Source: Methanococcoides sp. (GTDB lineage: Archaea > Halobacteriota > Methanosarcinia > Methanosarcinales > Methanosarcinaceae). From it: 64,000 bases of DNA. How positions within the stretch are numbered: the stretch's first letter is position 1; every line of letters begins with the position of its first letter. Position numbers and translations under genes: made by a program. Of this stretch, positions 9,604 through 19,505 are shown one piece after another. The notes beneath the pieces are model-generated. The model was given only the letters and a program-made list of their open reading frames with translations. It did not search any database and was not told the DNA's origin. Location: contig JAIORJ010000088.1 of the NCBI GenBank assembly GCA_021108185.1, forward strand, positions 43,591 to 107,590. Reading direction: 5' to 3'.

Positions 9604-10524
9604 TTACATAGTGCGTTTTACAGCAAGCATCCTGTCAAGTGCTTTCTTTGCCTTAAGCCTTATATCTTCAGGCACAGTGATAACATACTGCATTTTCTCA
9701 AGGGCATCGAGGACGGATTCAAGGGTTGTTATCTTCATGTTCGTACAGATAGTGAACTCGGAAACATAGTAGAACTTCTTTTCCGGATTCTCCTTTCTCA
9801 GTCTGTGAAGGAGTCCGTTCTCTGTACCGATGATGAATTCCTTTGCATCGGACTTCTTTGCATAGTTCAATATACCGGTTGTGCTCAAGACCTCATCGGC
9901 AAGGTCCAGCACTTCTGTGCGACATTCGGGATGTGCCAGGAACAGTGCATCGGGATGTTCGTCTTTTGCTTTAATTACGTCATGGGCACGCATCTGGTGA
10001 TGTGTAGGGCAGAAACCTTCCCATGAGTAGATCTTCTTATCCGTGAAACCTGCAACATAGTTTCCGAGGTTCTTGTCCGGAACAAAGATCACCTCATCTT
10101 CTTCAAGGGAGTTCACCACATCGATGGCATTAGCCGAGGTGCAGCAAATGTCGCTCTGTGCTTTTATCAGTGCAGATGAGTTCACATAGCACACAACAGC
10201 AGCATCAGGGTGCTTCTTCTTTTCGTCATCAAGGGATATGACATCCACCATTTCAGCCATGGGGCAGCCTGCTTCCTTTTCAGGAAGAAGCACTGTCTTT
10301 TCCGGACTTAGAATGGCTGCACTCTCCGCCATGAAATCAACACCACAAAATACGATGACATCCGCATCCGAATTGACCACTTGCTGGCTCAATCCCAGGG
10401 AATCGCCTGTAAAATCCGCAATATCCTGTACTTCGGGACGTTGATAGTTATGAGCAAGAATAACTGCATTAAGTTCCGTTTTTAATTTATTGATCCTTTC
10501 AATGATCTCTTTCATGTCCTGCAT
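9604..10524 (-). CDS. nadA: Quinolinate synthase A
   Basis: A 306-residue enzyme of NAD biosynthesis. It condenses iminoaspartate with dihydroxyacetone phosphate to quinolinate using an oxygen-sensitive [4Fe-4S] cluster. Family marks: [19 protein letters not shown] near residue 20, GVDFMAESA near 82, CYVNSSA near 130, FCPTHHQM near 195, AHPECR near 220, and CTNMK near 280. The three cluster cysteines are the ones in the [20 protein letters not shown] region, HPECR and CTNMK. The start ATG 10524 has GGTGAG 4 bases upstream. No nadB or nadC lies in the window. Divergent from the copper operon. Confidence 0.95.
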   Translation of the reverse strand: MQDMKEIIERINKLKTELNAVILAHNYQRPEVQDIADFTGDSLGLSQQVVNSDADVIVFCGVDFMAESAAILSPEKTVLLPEKEAGCPMAEMVDVISLDDEKKKHPDAAVVCYVNSSALIKAQSDICCTSANAIDVVNSLEEDEVIFVPDKNLGNYVAGFTDKKIYSWEGFCPTHHQMRAHDVIKAKDEHPDALFLAHPECRTEVLDLADEVLSTTGILNYAKKSDAKEFIIGTENGLLHRLRKENPEKKFYYVSEFTICTNMKITTLESVLDALEKMQYVITVPEDIRLKAKKALDRMLAVKRTM

Positions 10525-10639
10525 ATTCTCACCATGTAAATATCGCTTATTGAGCTATATCAATCTTACCTAATTTTTATAAATTATATTTAATGTTATC
10601 GTCGTAGTCTATTTAAATCAAATAAGCGCTACTACTTTA

Positions 10640-10656
10640 TGTTAACGCTGTTAACA
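10640..10656. promoter_or_regulatory. Perfect palindrome between nadA and the copper operon
   Basis: TGTTAAC-GCT-GTTAACA is a perfect 7+3+7 inverted repeat in the 234-base divergent gap. It lies 116 bases upstream of nadA and 103 upstream of the first copper chaperone gene. A similar half-site, GGTTAAC, occurs at about 4986. It could be the site for an NAD- or copper-responsive regulator; which gene it serves cannot be told from sequence. Confidence 0.4.
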
Positions 10657-10758
10657 GGCGATTGTAAATATTTGTTGCTTTAAGTAATTAACGGCAGCGC
10701 AAAATATTGCATAAGTATAAATTAATGTAAAACCCTCTTAATTTTGGGAGTGAAATAA

Positions 10759-10962
10759 ATGGTAGAGACAAAACTAAAAGTTGGCGGCATGTCATGTGGG
10801 CATTGCAAGATGCATGTTGAAAAAGCAATATCCGGCGTTGCAGGAGTTTCATACGTGGATGTCGATCTCGACAAAGGTGAAGCTGAAGTCTCCTATGATG
10901 AAACTGTAACGGATATCGATGCTATTAAAAAAGCTGTGAACGAATCCGGATACAAGGCATAA
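10759..10962 (+). CDS. copZ: Heavy-metal-associated (HMA) copper chaperone
   Basis: A 67-residue single HMA domain with the metal site GGMSCGHC at residues 8-15 and the ferredoxin-like fold pattern (KMHVEKAISGVAGV, AEVSYDE). Such proteins carry Cu(I) to P-type ATPases. A GGGAGTGA ribosome binding site lies at 10746-10753 and a TATA-like AAGTATAAATTA at 10710-10721. First gene of a three-gene copper set with a second HMA protein and CopA. The His and Met around the CxxC may tune affinity. Assignment to copper rather than another soft metal comes from the CopA neighbour. Confidence 0.88.
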   Translation: MVETKLKVGGMSCGHCKMHVEKAISGVAGVSYVDVDLDKGEAEVSYDETVTDIDAIKKAVNESGYKA

Positions 10963-11045
10963 AGCCTTGTTTTTATTATTTTTTTATGCTGCACGATAAG
11001 CAGTATTTTTAGACAGAAATATCCTATTAACAATGGTGCAACAAC

Positions 11046-11255
11046 ATGGAAGCTAAGATAGATGTTCTTGGAATGACGTGTATGCATTGTCACGAGAGGG
11101 TTACAAAAGCCATCTCCTCGCTTAAAGGCGTGGAAAGTGTCGATGTAAGTCTTGAAGAGAACAATGCTACTGTTAGCTTTGATACTGAAAAGGTCACCCT
11201 TGATGAGATCCGGCAGGCTGTTACAGGTGCTGGTTATGAGGTTGTGAAAGTATGA
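11046..11255 (+). CDS. copZ: Second HMA copper chaperone
   Basis: A 69-residue single HMA domain with [11 protein letters not shown] at residues 8-18. It resembles the first chaperone but is clearly diverged ([16 protein letters not shown]). Its stop overlaps the copA start in an ATGA arrangement, so the two are translationally coupled, which implies that this chaperone is made in step with the ATPase. Two separate soluble HMA proteins plus two HMA domains on the ATPase is a rich set for one operon. Confidence 0.87.
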   Translation: MEAKIDVLGMTCMHCHERVTKAISSLKGVESVDVSLEENNATVSFDTEKVTLDEIRQAVTGAGYEVVKV

Positions 11256-13699
11256 TAAAGATAACATTAGAGATCGAAGGAATAACCTGTGCTTCGTGCT
11301 CAAAACGGGTTGAAGATGCCTTAAGGAAAACAGAAGGCGTTGCATCTGTAAATGTCAATCTGCCTGCCGAAAAAGCGTTTGTGGAATATGACCCGGATAT
11401 CACGAATGTGGATACCCTGATAAAAGCCGTTGATGATACAGGATATAGTGCGACTCCTGCAGGTCAGAAAACGAAGACCATCACTGCAAATATCGGTGAA
11501 ATGACCTGTGCAACATGTGCACTAACTGTTGAAAAATCACTTTCTTCGATTCCCGGGGTTCATAAAGCAAATGTCAATTTTGCTGCATCCAAAGCCACAA
11601 TTTCTTACGAGCCCTCTGCTACATCCATCGACGATATGAAAGCGGCTGTTGATGATTCAGGCTATACGATGAGCCTTGAAGAAGAAGAGGAGGTTGACCG
11701 TGAACAGCTCACGCTCAATAAGGCAGCACGCAAGATGTGGATCGCAGGGTCTTCCGCTAGCATAATCATGGTCCTTATGACGACTCATATGTTCTTTGTG
11801 TCAATTCCATATTATTTCATCATCACTCTAATACTGGCCATTCCATCTGTTTTTATAGCAGGGGCTGATACCCACAGGACAACCTGGAAAGCTCTGAAAC
11901 ACAGAACGGTCAACATGGATACGCTCATAACCATGGGTTCCCTGATCCCTTATTTTCTCAGCATGCTTGGTTTCTGGTTCAAGGTGACCACATTTGTAGA
12001 AATGGCAGCTACGATCATGGCACTGCACCTTGTTGGGAGATATCTGGAAACAAAGGCAAAAGGCAGAGCATCCCAGGCGATCAAGAAACTGATTGCCCTG
12101 GAAGCCAAGAATGCCCGTATCATTGAGAATGGGGTTGAAAAAGAGATCCCAGTCAGAGAACTTAATATAAATGACATAATGATCATAAAACCCGGTGAGA
12201 AAATACCGACCGATGGTGTTGTGGTTTCCGGCAGCAGTACTGTGGATGAGTCCATGGCAACAGGCGAATCAATGCCAGTTGAAAGAAAAGAAGGAGATGA
12301 GGTTATCGGCTCCACCATTAACCAGAATGGCGTCCTGCGTGTAAGCGTCACAAAGCTCGGTAAGGATACTTTCTTGTCCCAGGTCATAACCATGGTAGAG
12401 CAGGCACAGGGATCAAAGGTTCCGATCCAGGAGTTCGCTGACAAGGTGACCGGGTACTTCGTACCGACTGTGATCATCATCGCCATAGGTGCCTTTGTCT
12501 CATGGATACTATTTTCCAGTTTTCATATCTCGATAGTTGAGTATTTCAATTTCCCATGGAGTAATACAGATGTTCCTCTTTACACCCTTGGACTCCTTGC
12601 CACAACAGCAGTACTCGTTATCTCCTGCCCCTGTGCCCTTGGTCTGGCAACCCCCACAGCCCTGATGGTTGGGAGTGGAAGGGGAGCACAGCGAGGTATT
12701 CTCATTCGCAGTGGTGAAGCAATACAGACTATGAAAGATGTAAAGATCATTGCCTTTGATAAGACAGGTACAATTACAAAAGGCCAACCTCAGGTAACTG
12801 ATGTCCTGGTTTCTGATGCCTCGTCATCAGAGGAAGTATTGTCCTATACAGCAAGCCTGGAATCAGTTTCAGAGCACCCTCTGGCATCTGCCATAATCAA
12901 GAAAGCAGAAGAGAGCGGGGCGAGTACTCATGAAGTTAAGGATTTTGAATCTGTAACAGGTAAAGGTGTGAAGGGCCTTATTAATGATCATGAGATCATC
13001 GTGGGAAACCGCAAGATCTTCTCCATGTTCAGTGTGGATTATCAGGAATTTGAGGAGAAAATGGGTGGCCTTGAAGCTGCTGCCAAGACAGTTGTATTGG
13101 TGGCAATGGATGGGAAAGTGATCGGAGCCATTGCAATTGCAGATACTATCAAGGAAGATTCTATTCAGGCGATCCGGGAGATTGAAAGAATGGGCATAAA
13201 GACCGCAATGATCACCGGTGACAACAGGAAGACAGCAGAAGCAGTGGCTAAGATGGTTGGAATCAGTTATGTGATATCCGATGTCCTTCCTGGGGGGAAA
13301 GTGGATGAGATCAAAAAGTTGCAATCCGAATACGATATAGTTGCAATGGTGGGGGACGGGATAAATGATGCTCCGGCACTCAAACAAGCAAATGTCGGCA
13401 TTGCCATAGGTACGGGTACTGATATAGCAATTGAATCTTCTGATATCACACTGGTGAGGGGAGATATCAAGTCAGTTATTTCTGCTATCAAATTATCAAA
13501 GGCAACTTTCCGTAAGATCAAAGAGAATTATTTCTGGGCTTGGGTCTATAATGCGGTAGCTATCCCTGCAGCTTTCTTTGGATTACTTCATCCCATGATA
13601 GGAGCTGGTGCAATGGCACTGAGTTCACTGACTGTTGTACTTAATTCATTGAGACTCAGACACACAAACATTGATCCGGATCCTGATCCCGAAAAGTGA
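11252..13699 (+). CDS. copA: Copper-translocating P1B-type ATPase
   Basis: An 815-residue Cu+-exporting ATPase. Domains in order: HMA 1 (GITCASC, residues 10-16), HMA 2 (EMTCATC near 85), membrane helices from about 160, the actuator loop with TGES near 343, the transmembrane [11 protein letters not shown] near 460, phosphorylation site DKTGTITKG near 507, SEHPLASA near 545 (HP motif), TGDNRKTA near 655, and [10 protein letters not shown] near 705, then two last helices. The CPC motif together with YN and MSS-type residues in the final helices identifies the Cu+ subclass. All catalytic residues are intact. It overlaps the upstream chaperone gene by four bases. Confidence 0.95.
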   Translation: MIKITLEIEGITCASCSKRVEDALRKTEGVASVNVNLPAEKAFVEYDPDITNVDTLIKAVDDTGYSATPAGQKTKTITANIGEMTCATCALTVEKSLSSIPGVHKANVNFAASKATISYEPSATSIDDMKAAVDDSGYTMSLEEEEEVDREQLTLNKAARKMWIAGSSASIIMVLMTTHMFFVSIPYYFIITLILAIPSVFIAGADTHRTTWKALKHRTVNMDTLITMGSLIPYFLSMLGFWFKVTTFVEMAATIMALHLVGRYLETKAKGRASQAIKKLIALEAKNARIIENGVEKEIPVRELNINDIMIIKPGEKIPTDGVVVSGSSTVDESMATGESMPVERKEGDEVIGSTINQNGVLRVSVTKLGKDTFLSQVITMVEQAQGSKVPIQEFADKVTGYFVPTVIIIAIGAFVSWILFSSFHISIVEYFNFPWSNTDVPLYTLGLLATTAVLVISCPCALGLATPTALMVGSGRGAQRGILIRSGEAIQTMKDVKIIAFDKTGTITKGQPQVTDVLVSDASSSEEVLSYTASLESVSEHPLASAIIKKAEESGASTHEVKDFESVTGKGVKGLINDHEIIVGNRKIFSMFSVDYQEFEEKMGGLEAAAKTVVLVAMDGKVIGAIAIADTIKEDSIQAIREIERMGIKTAMITGDNRKTAEAVAKMVGISYVISDVLPGGKVDEIKKLQSEYDIVAMVGDGINDAPALKQANVGIAIGTGTDIAIESSDITLVRGDIKSVISAIKLSKATFRKIKENYFWAWVYNAVAIPAAFFGLLHPMIGAGAMALSSLTVVLNSLRLRHTNIDPDPDPEK

Positions 13700-13794
13700 C
13701 CCTTGTAGGAGATTACAGATGCTTCTTTGACTTGAAGATATATCAATAAAAGAGCTCTGTAGAACTCCTTATATTAAAACCAGTATCAACAGAA

Positions 13795-14052
13795 ATGCTA
13801 GTTTTCAGGAACGATCTCCTTGATGTTGTGGCCTCACTGAAGTTAAGCCGGCTTACCATGAGGAAGATCAAACAGAACCTGTTCTGGGCTTTCGGCTACA
13901 ACAGTCTTGGTATCCCAATAGCTGCAGGAATTCTGTACCCGGTGTTCCATCAGGTTCTTGTCACTCCTGCAATGGCAGCGGCGTTCATGGCAATGAGCTC
14001 GGTCTCGGTTGTGACGAACTCCCTGCTGATGAAGAGAAGCAGAATAAAATAA
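13795..14052 (+). pseudogene. Remnant of a P1B-type ATPase, C-terminal two helices
   Basis: 85 codons matching only the last part of a copper ATPase: LKLSRLTMRKIKQNLFWAFG, then GIPIAAGILYP and AMSSVSVVTNSL. It lacks every catalytic domain. It is not a copy of the adjacent copA end (which reads [15 protein letters not shown]), so it derives from a different, bacterial-looking CopA paralogue. A stray CTCTGTAGAA, like the ends of the MITE-like elements elsewhere in the window, lies at 13754-13763 just upstream. The frame is still open, so recent decay or a small membrane peptide are both possible. Confidence 0.75.
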
Positions 14053-14062
14053 TTGTTATATT

Positions 14063-14093
14063 GGCATGTTTCAAGCATGCCGCTCCTTTTTTT
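14063..14093 (+). terminator. Hairpin terminator
   Basis: GGCATG/CATGCC stem at 14063-14081 followed by a run of seven T at 14087-14093, after the ATPase remnant. Confidence 0.55.
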
Positions 14094-14210
14094 ATTTATT
14101 TGATAACTACGGATGAATTCGAAGTTTAGACAATTCTTTAATAAGTGTAACTCCTATTGGAACATGTCGAAAGACGTTCACCATCATCAAATCATAAAAG
14201 GAGAATCGAT

Positions 14211-15602
14211 ATGAAAAAATATTTCGCATTTATGTCAATTGGTCTGCTGTTGCTCAGCATGACGGCAATATCAGTTGCCATTGCTGCCCCTGAGAATACA
14301 GCAGCAGAACCAGTATTGATTGCTGAACCCATGTTAATAGCTGAGCCCGTGCTAATATCCGAACCCACACTGATAGCTGAAAAGATCGCTGCAGATGGAT
14401 ATTATCAGGACATGCTATATCCTGAAATTGAAGGAGAGATCGTTCCTCTAATCGTTGACCCGGGATATTCCTATCTTAGAATAAAGCCAGGAGAGTCAGA
14501 TGAAATGACTGTGGTGCTTTTCAATCACGGCAAAGAACCACTAACAATTGAGCCTTATGTTGCACCGAAGATATTCAGTGACAACATGCTTGACGAGGAC
14601 TGGGTTAGCATCTCACCTGCAAAGGCTGAACTGAAGAGTGGGGAAAAGCAGGAGTTCACTATCAAGGTCTCAGTTCCTAAAGATGCTGCACTTGACAATT
14701 ATGATGCAAATGTTTTCTTCAGCGATCTCGAAGGAGATGTCGCAGCCCTGTATCCTGGTTACAATGGTGCACTTGAACTTTCAGTGAACGTCTGGTTGCC
14801 ACCAAATGTCCAGATATTCAATTCATACATCAATGACCGTGTGGAAGCAGGTTCTGAGTATGAATATGTGATCAAGCTCAAGAACGTTGCTGACAAGGCA
14901 ATTTCCATCAACCCTGAATTCGAGGTAAGTGAGGATGATTGGTATGGATACAGTGCACAGGTCTCTCTTGATGAGAAGGACGTGACCATCACAGCACCTT
15001 CTGTCATCAAGGCAGGGGAGAAGGCCACCGTAACAGTAAAGGTCAGAATTCCAGCTGATGCGGAAGGGAATCTCAATGGCAGGATCAACCTGAACATCGA
15101 TGACAGGACCATGAATGAATGGAGCCAGAAGGTCAGCATGAACTTCGATGTCTGGCAACAGCCGGAAGAACCGTTCACAACAAGCTTTGTTGCAAGGACA
15201 GATGATCCGGTCACCCTCAAGATAATCTCAAGGGACTATAATTATGGTGGCAGCAGCACATCTTCCACAGCACCCTCCTTTGATGTTGTGTTGAAGAACG
15301 CTGATGGTCAGGTCAAGTCGGTCCTTATCAGTACAGCCCACAGTAGCACTGTCAGTCTTTCACAGCAATCTCCTGTCTATTATGGAATTGCAATGGATGA
15401 GGCAAGAGATGGAGCTATGAGCGAGATGCCTGTTTCAAGCGATAGCGCAGACGAGGAGCAATTCAATGTTTACCAGCAGGGTTCAACAACATATACGGAA
15501 GTCTATCTTGCTGAGGGTGCTGTTGGAGAATGGACACTTGAGATAATGCCTCACAACACCGAGAATTTTGAATATTCTGTCAACATCGGTCCTGTTGATT
15601 GA
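14211..15602 (+). CDS. Secreted protein with N-terminal hexapeptide repeats and Ig-like domains
   Basis: A 463-residue exported protein of unknown role. ATG 14211 is chosen because AAAGGAGA lies just upstream and a clean signal peptide follows (MKKYFAFMSIGLLLLSM, cleavage near AIAAPE). Directly after it come about five imperfect hexapeptides of the form EP(V/M/T)LIA or EPVLIS. The rest is rich in beta structure: YLRIKPGESDEMTVVLFN and KSGEKQEFTIKVSVP are like alpha-galactosidase NEW3/Ig-type domains, and KAGEKATVTVKVRIP repeats the pattern. No membrane anchor is seen at the C-terminus, so it is probably released or bound to the S-layer. A hairpin (15617-15638) and T-run follow. Confidence 0.75.
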   Translation: MKKYFAFMSIGLLLLSMTAISVAIAAPENTAAEPVLIAEPMLIAEPVLISEPTLIAEKIAADGYYQDMLYPEIEGEIVPLIVDPGYSYLRIKPGESDEMTVVLFNHGKEPLTIEPYVAPKIFSDNMLDEDWVSISPAKAELKSGEKQEFTIKVSVPKDAALDNYDANVFFSDLEGDVAALYPGYNGALELSVNVWLPPNVQIFNSYINDRVEAGSEYEYVIKLKNVADKAISINPEFEVSEDDWYGYSAQVSLDEKDVTITAPSVIKAGEKATVTVKVRIPADAEGNLNGRINLNIDDRTMNEWSQKVSMNFDVWQQPEEPFTTSFVARTDDPVTLKIISRDYNYGGSSTSSTAPSFDVVLKNADGQVKSVLISTAHSSTVSLSQQSPVYYGIAMDEARDGAMSEMPVSSDSADEEQFNVYQQGSTTYTEVYLAEGAVGEWTLEIMPHNTENFEYSVNIGPVD

Positions 15603-15616
15603 ATCTATTTTTCATT

Positions 15617-15651
15617 GTGTCATGTGCTAACATGGCACTCAATACCTTTTT
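15617..15651 (+). terminator. Hairpin terminator
   Basis: An imperfect stem GTGtCATG/CATGgCAC at 15617-15638 is followed by seven T at 15645-15651, after the secreted-protein gene. Confidence 0.5.
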
Positions 15652-15777
15652 TTACTTCTTCTTTTAACATCACAGCAGATAATGATATAATATATCAATG
15701 CTGAAAGTTCAGTGCCTATATTAAAAGAATTGTCGTCTTGCAAGCATTTTTTGTAACGGCTCTAACAAGTTGATAAC

Positions 15778-16332
15778 ATGCAGGAAAAAATAATCGAAAT
15801 CGCATCACGTCTATCCGAATTGCGCGAATTGTCCGACATAGGTCTTGAGGCCATGGCAGAGAAGCTCGGTATCTCTGTGGATACTTATAAACAGTATGAT
15901 TCCGGGGAATCTGATATTCCTGCAAGCATGCTGCTTGAGATATCACAGATACTCAATGTGGACCTGGGACTTCTTCTGACAGGAGAGGAACCTCGCATGC
16001 ATATCTTTTCGGTCAACCGAAAAGGTAAAGGTACTGAAGTAGAAAGAAGGGCGGATTACAATTACCAGAACCTTGCCTCGAACTTTGCTCATAAAAAAGC
16101 AGAACCCTTCATCGTCAGTGTGGATCCGCGTTCAGATGCTAATCCTCCTTCCATGAACTCCCATCTTGGACAGGAATTCGATTATGTGATAAGCGGCAAG
16201 CTCAAGGTCTGGATACATGACAATGAGATAATTCTTGAGGAAGGCGATTCCATTTATTTCGATTCCAGCTTCGTTCATGCAATGGAAGCGGTTGGAGATG
16301 AGCCGGCAAAGTTCCTTGCAATGGTTCTCTGA
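15778..16332 (+). CDS. XRE-family HTH regulator with C-terminal cupin domain
   Basis: A 184-residue transcription factor. Residues 8-65 are a Cro/CI-type helix-turn-helix ([21 protein letters not shown]) and residues 110-184 a cupin barrel ([34 protein letters not shown]) that would bind a small effector. It sits 51 bases before an acyl-CoA synthetase and the oxidoreductase genes on the same strand, so local control by a carboxylic acid or its CoA ester is a fair inference. A GATAAC/ATG start without a strong ribosome binding site suggests a short leader. Confidence 0.88.
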   Translation: MQEKIIEIASRLSELRELSDIGLEAMAEKLGISVDTYKQYDSGESDIPASMLLEISQILNVDLGLLLTGEEPRMHIFSVNRKGKGTEVERRADYNYQNLASNFAHKKAEPFIVSVDPRSDANPPSMNSHLGQEFDYVISGKLKVWIHDNEIILEEGDSIYFDSSFVHAMEAVGDEPAKFLAMVL

Positions 16333-16383
16333 TAGTTTTGCTACCTGAACCTTATTTATTTTTAATAGAAAACGGGTGTAAAT

Positions 16384-18057
16384 ATGTCATCTTTATTGGA
16401 AGAATATGTCTCACGTACAGATTTCGGATCGTATGAGGATTTTAAGGAAAATTTTAAGATCAACATTCCTGAAAATTTCAATTTCGCATACGATGTCGTT
16501 GACAGATATGCAATGGAGCAGCCTGATAAAAGAGCACTTGTCTGGTGTGATGATGAAGGCAATGAACTGGTCTATACCTTCAAGGACCTGAAACACTATA
16601 GTGACAAAGCTGCCAATCTCTTCAAAAAATACGGTATCGAAAAAGGCGATGTTGTTATGCTGACCCTTAAAGGCCGATATGAGTTCTGGATATGTATCCT
16701 TGCCCTGCATAAGCTCGGTGCGATCACCCTCCCGGCAACGCACATGCTGACCACCAAGGATGTCACCTACCGTATCGAACTTTCCAATATAAAGATGGTA
16801 GTCAGTGCGGATGATGAAGGGTTGATGGGATATATCGATGAAGGTTACAAAGGCTATGAGGATATTCTGCTCCACAAAGCATCCCTGAATGGAGGACGTG
16901 AAGGATGGCTGAATTTCACAAAGGAACTTGAAGAAGCTTCTACCGATTTCACACGCCCGGAAGGAGAAGCTGCTACAAAGAACGAGGACATTGCGTTGCT
17001 TTATTTCTCATCCGGTACCACAGGACTGCCTAAAATGGTACAGCATGATTTTGCATATCCTCTCGGACATATCATCACTGCGAAGTATTGGCAAAACGTC
17101 CGCGATGATGGTCTACACCTTACAGTTGCTGATTCCGGCTGGGCAAAGTGTGTATGGGGTAAGCTCTACGGGCAGTGGTTAAGCGGAACTGCGGTCTTTG
17201 TTTACGACTATGAGCGCTTTGATGCTAAGAACATGCTTAACTTCGCAAGCAAGTATGGGGTAACGACCTTCTGTGCACCTCCGACCATCTATCGTTTCCT
17301 GATCAAGGAAGACCTTTCACAATATGATTTCAGCAGTCTCGAATATTGTGTTGTGGCGGGAGAGCCTCTTAATCCTGAAGTTTATGAGAGGTTCCTGGAG
17401 TTCACCGGCCTTAAGCTCATGGAAGGCTTCGGTCAGACCGAGAGCATTGTAAGCATTGCTACTTATCCGTGGATGGAGCCTAAACCCGGTTCAATGGGTA
17501 AGCCTTCACCTGAATACGATATCGAGCTTTTGAACCTTGATGGTGAGGTCTGTGATTTCGGAGAAGAGGGTGAGATCGTCATCAATACCTCAAAAGGAAA
17601 GCCAGTAGGTTTGTTCGCTGGATATCGTTCTGATGAGAAGAAGACGAACGAGGTATGGCATGATGGTTATTACCATACCGGAGATATGGCCTGGAAGGAC
17701 GAGGATGGTTATTTCTGGTTCGTTGGCAGGTCTGATGATATCATCAAGAGCTCCGGTTACAAGATCGGACCTTTCGAGGTAGAGAGCGCTTTGATAGAAC
17801 ATTCTGCTGTACTTGAATGTGCAATAACGGGTGTGCCTGATGACACAAGAGGGCAGATAGTCAAAGCTACGATAGTTCTTGCAAAAGGCTATGAAGCAAG
17901 TGAGGAATTGAAGAAGGAACTTCAGGACCACGTCAAGAAAGCTACTGCACCTTACAAGTATCCACGTGCTGTGGACTTTGTTGATGAGCTTCCCAAGACC
18001 ATCAGCGGAAAGATCAGGCGTGTTGAGATACGCGATCACGATGAAGGAAAGAACTGA
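16384..18057 (+). CDS. AMP-forming acyl-CoA synthetase (medium/branched-chain type)
   Basis: A 557-residue member of the acyl-adenylate-forming family that makes acyl-CoA from a carboxylic acid, ATP and CoA. Motifs: [16 protein letters not shown] near residue 207 (P-loop), EGFGQTE near 355, [15 protein letters not shown] near 433, [16 protein letters not shown] near 450, and the catalytic lysine in KTISGKIRR near 540. Length and pattern match the medium-chain acyl-CoA synthetases of Methanosarcina, one of which is known to act on branched short acids. With the downstream 2-oxoacid oxidoreductase it could supply acyl-CoA for reductive carboxylation to 2-oxoacids, that is amino-acid synthesis from external acids (inference). 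Confidence 0.92.
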   Translation: MSSLLEEYVSRTDFGSYEDFKENFKINIPENFNFAYDVVDRYAMEQPDKRALVWCDDEGNELVYTFKDLKHYSDKAANLFKKYGIEKGDVVMLTLKGRYEFWICILALHKLGAITLPATHMLTTKDVTYRIELSNIKMVVSADDEGLMGYIDEGYKGYEDILLHKASLNGGREGWLNFTKELEEASTDFTRPEGEAATKNEDIALLYFSSGTTGLPKMVQHDFAYPLGHIITAKYWQNVRDDGLHLTVADSGWAKCVWGKLYGQWLSGTAVFVYDYERFDAKNMLNFASKYGVTTFCAPPTIYRFLIKEDLSQYDFSSLEYCVVAGEPLNPEVYERFLEFTGLKLMEGFGQTESIVSIATYPWMEPKPGSMGKPSPEYDIELLNLDGEVCDFGEEGEIVINTSKGKPVGLFAGYRSDEKKTNEVWHDGYYHTGDMAWKDEDGYFWFVGRSDDIIKSSGYKIGPFEVESALIEHSAVLECAITGVPDDTRGQIVKATIVLAKGYEASEELKKELQDHVKKATAPYKYPRAVDFVDELPKTISGKIRRVEIRDHDEGKN

Positions 18058-18072
18058 TAAATATCATAGAAC

Positions 18073-18100
18073 GTTTCAGGAGCATAATAGTTCCTGAAAC
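18073..18100 (+). terminator. Strong stem-loop between synthetase and ferredoxin genes
   Basis: Nine-base perfect stem GTTTCAGGA/TCCTGAAAC with a ten-base loop. It is not followed by a clear T-run, so it may be a processing or attenuation element rather than a full terminator. A TATA-like stretch AACCTTTTATTTGG follows at 18132-18145. Confidence 0.45.
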
Positions 18101-18176
18101 ATATTTAACTGCTCGAATGATCCAATGGCTAAAACCTTTTATTTGGAGTTTATCTATTTAACCACAGGTTGATATC

Positions 18177-18419
18177 ATGTCTGAAAATAGTGAAAATATG
18201 AAACCTTATCCACAGCTTAACCATCTTGAATGTAAAGGCTGTGAAAGATGCATTCCCGCATGTCCAAAAAGTGTTCTCTTCATGAGCGAGCACATCAATG
18301 AACGCGGTTATCGCTATGTTGAATACAAGGGTGAAGGCTGTACAGGATGTGGAAATTGCTACTACACCTGTCCTGAGACACTGGCTATTGCAGTGCACAT
18401 CCCTATAAAGGAAAAATAA
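18177..18419 (+). CDS. 2x[4Fe-4S] ferredoxin subunit of 2-oxoacid oxidoreductase
   Basis: An 80-residue protein with two four-cysteine clusters: [12 protein letters not shown] near residue 19 and [12 protein letters not shown] near 56. It is the delta (ferredoxin-like) subunit that passes electrons from the thiamine-diphosphate enzyme encoded next to external ferredoxin. The alpha gene begins 22 bases downstream on the same strand after GTGAGG. Size and position are normal for KOR/VOR delta subunits. Confidence 0.9.
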   Translation: MSENSENMKPYPQLNHLECKGCERCIPACPKSVLFMSEHINERGYRYVEYKGEGCTGCGNCYYTCPETLAIAVHIPIKEK

Positions 18420-18441
18420 GCCCGGAAAGTGAGGTAAAATT

Positions 18442-19503
18442 ATGGCTACACAATTGATCAAAGGTAACTCAGCTGTCATTATTGGCGCTTTATATGCCGG
18501 ATGCGACTGTTATTTCGGTTATCCGATAACTCCGGCAAGTGAGATCCTCCATGAAGCTTCCCAGACATTCCCGAAGCTTGGAAGGAAATTCGTACAGGCG
18601 GAATCAGAGGAAGCCGCTATTAATATGGTCTATGGGGCGGCATCTGCCGGCCATAGGGTTATGACCGCATCATCAGGTCCTGGTATGAGCTTGAAACAGG
18701 AAGGTATTTCATATCTTGCAGGAGCTGAACTGCCCAGTGTCATCGTTGACATTATGAGAGCAGGTCCGGGTCTTGGTAATATCGGTCCTGAACAGGGCGA
18801 TTATGCTCAGGTTGTAAAAGGCGGAGGGCATGGAAACTATCATAATATCGTGCTTGCACCTAATTCAGTTCAGGAAATGTGTGACCATACGATCAAGGCT
18901 TTCGAGCTGGCAAGTAAATATCGCAATCCTGTTGTCGTTCTTGCCGATGGTGTGCTCGGACAGATGATAGAGCCCCTTCATTTCCCTGACGAAGCTATAA
19001 CACCTGTCATAGATGAGTCCTGGGCTGTATGTGGCACGAAGGAGACAAAGGAGAACCTTGTCTCGTCTATCTTCTTGGATTTCGACAAACTTGAGGATTT
19101 CAACTATCAGCTTCAGGAGAAGTATGAAACGATCAAGGAGAATGAGACCGTTCATGAAGAGTACATGACCGAGGATGCTTCTATCGTTCTTGTTGCATAT
19201 GGTATCAGTAGCAGGATATGCCACTCAGCTGTAGAGGTTGCAAGACGAGAAGGTTTCAAGGTAGGATTGTTCCGTCCTATTACATTGTTCCCATTCCCTG
19301 AAAAGGAGCTTAAAGGTATTGCTGATTCATATGACTGCACTTTCATCGCAGTCGAAATGAGCAACGGTCAGATGATGGAAGATGTAAAACTTGCTATCGA
19401 GTGTAGCAGACCTGTTGAACTGGTCAATCGCTTGGGTGGAAATTTAATAACACTGGATCAGGTCATGGAAAAGATCAGAGAAGTTGCTTCAAGGGAGGCA
19501 TAA
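18442..19503 (+). CDS. 2-oxoacid:ferredoxin oxidoreductase, alpha subunit
   Basis: A 353-residue subunit with the pyruvate-ferredoxin oxidoreductase N-terminal and domain II folds: [12 protein letters not shown] near residue 27, [17 protein letters not shown] near 54, [14 protein letters not shown] near 75 and a C-terminal [13 protein letters not shown] near 250. This is the layout of KorA/VorB-type alpha subunits. The substrate (2-oxoglutarate, branched-chain or aryl 2-oxoacid) cannot be fixed from sequence; the adjoining acyl-CoA synthetase favours a carboxylic-acid pathway rather than the central pyruvate enzyme. Confidence 0.92.
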   Translation: MATQLIKGNSAVIIGALYAGCDCYFGYPITPASEILHEASQTFPKLGRKFVQAESEEAAINMVYGAASAGHRVMTASSGPGMSLKQEGISYLAGAELPSVIVDIMRAGPGLGNIGPEQGDYAQVVKGGGHGNYHNIVLAPNSVQEMCDHTIKAFELASKYRNPVVVLADGVLGQMIEPLHFPDEAITPVIDESWAVCGTKETKENLVSSIFLDFDKLEDFNYQLQEKYETIKENETVHEEYMTEDASIVLVAYGISSRICHSAVEVARREGFKVGLFRPITLFPFPEKELKGIADSYDCTFIAVEMSNGQMMEDVKLAIECSRPVELVNRLGGNLITLDQVMEKIREVASREA

Positions 19504-19505
19504 AA

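Noticed and set aside
9535..10026. 163-codon plus-strand frame opposite nadA
   Set aside because: It lies antisense to a highly conserved gene and has no family; a shadow of nadA.
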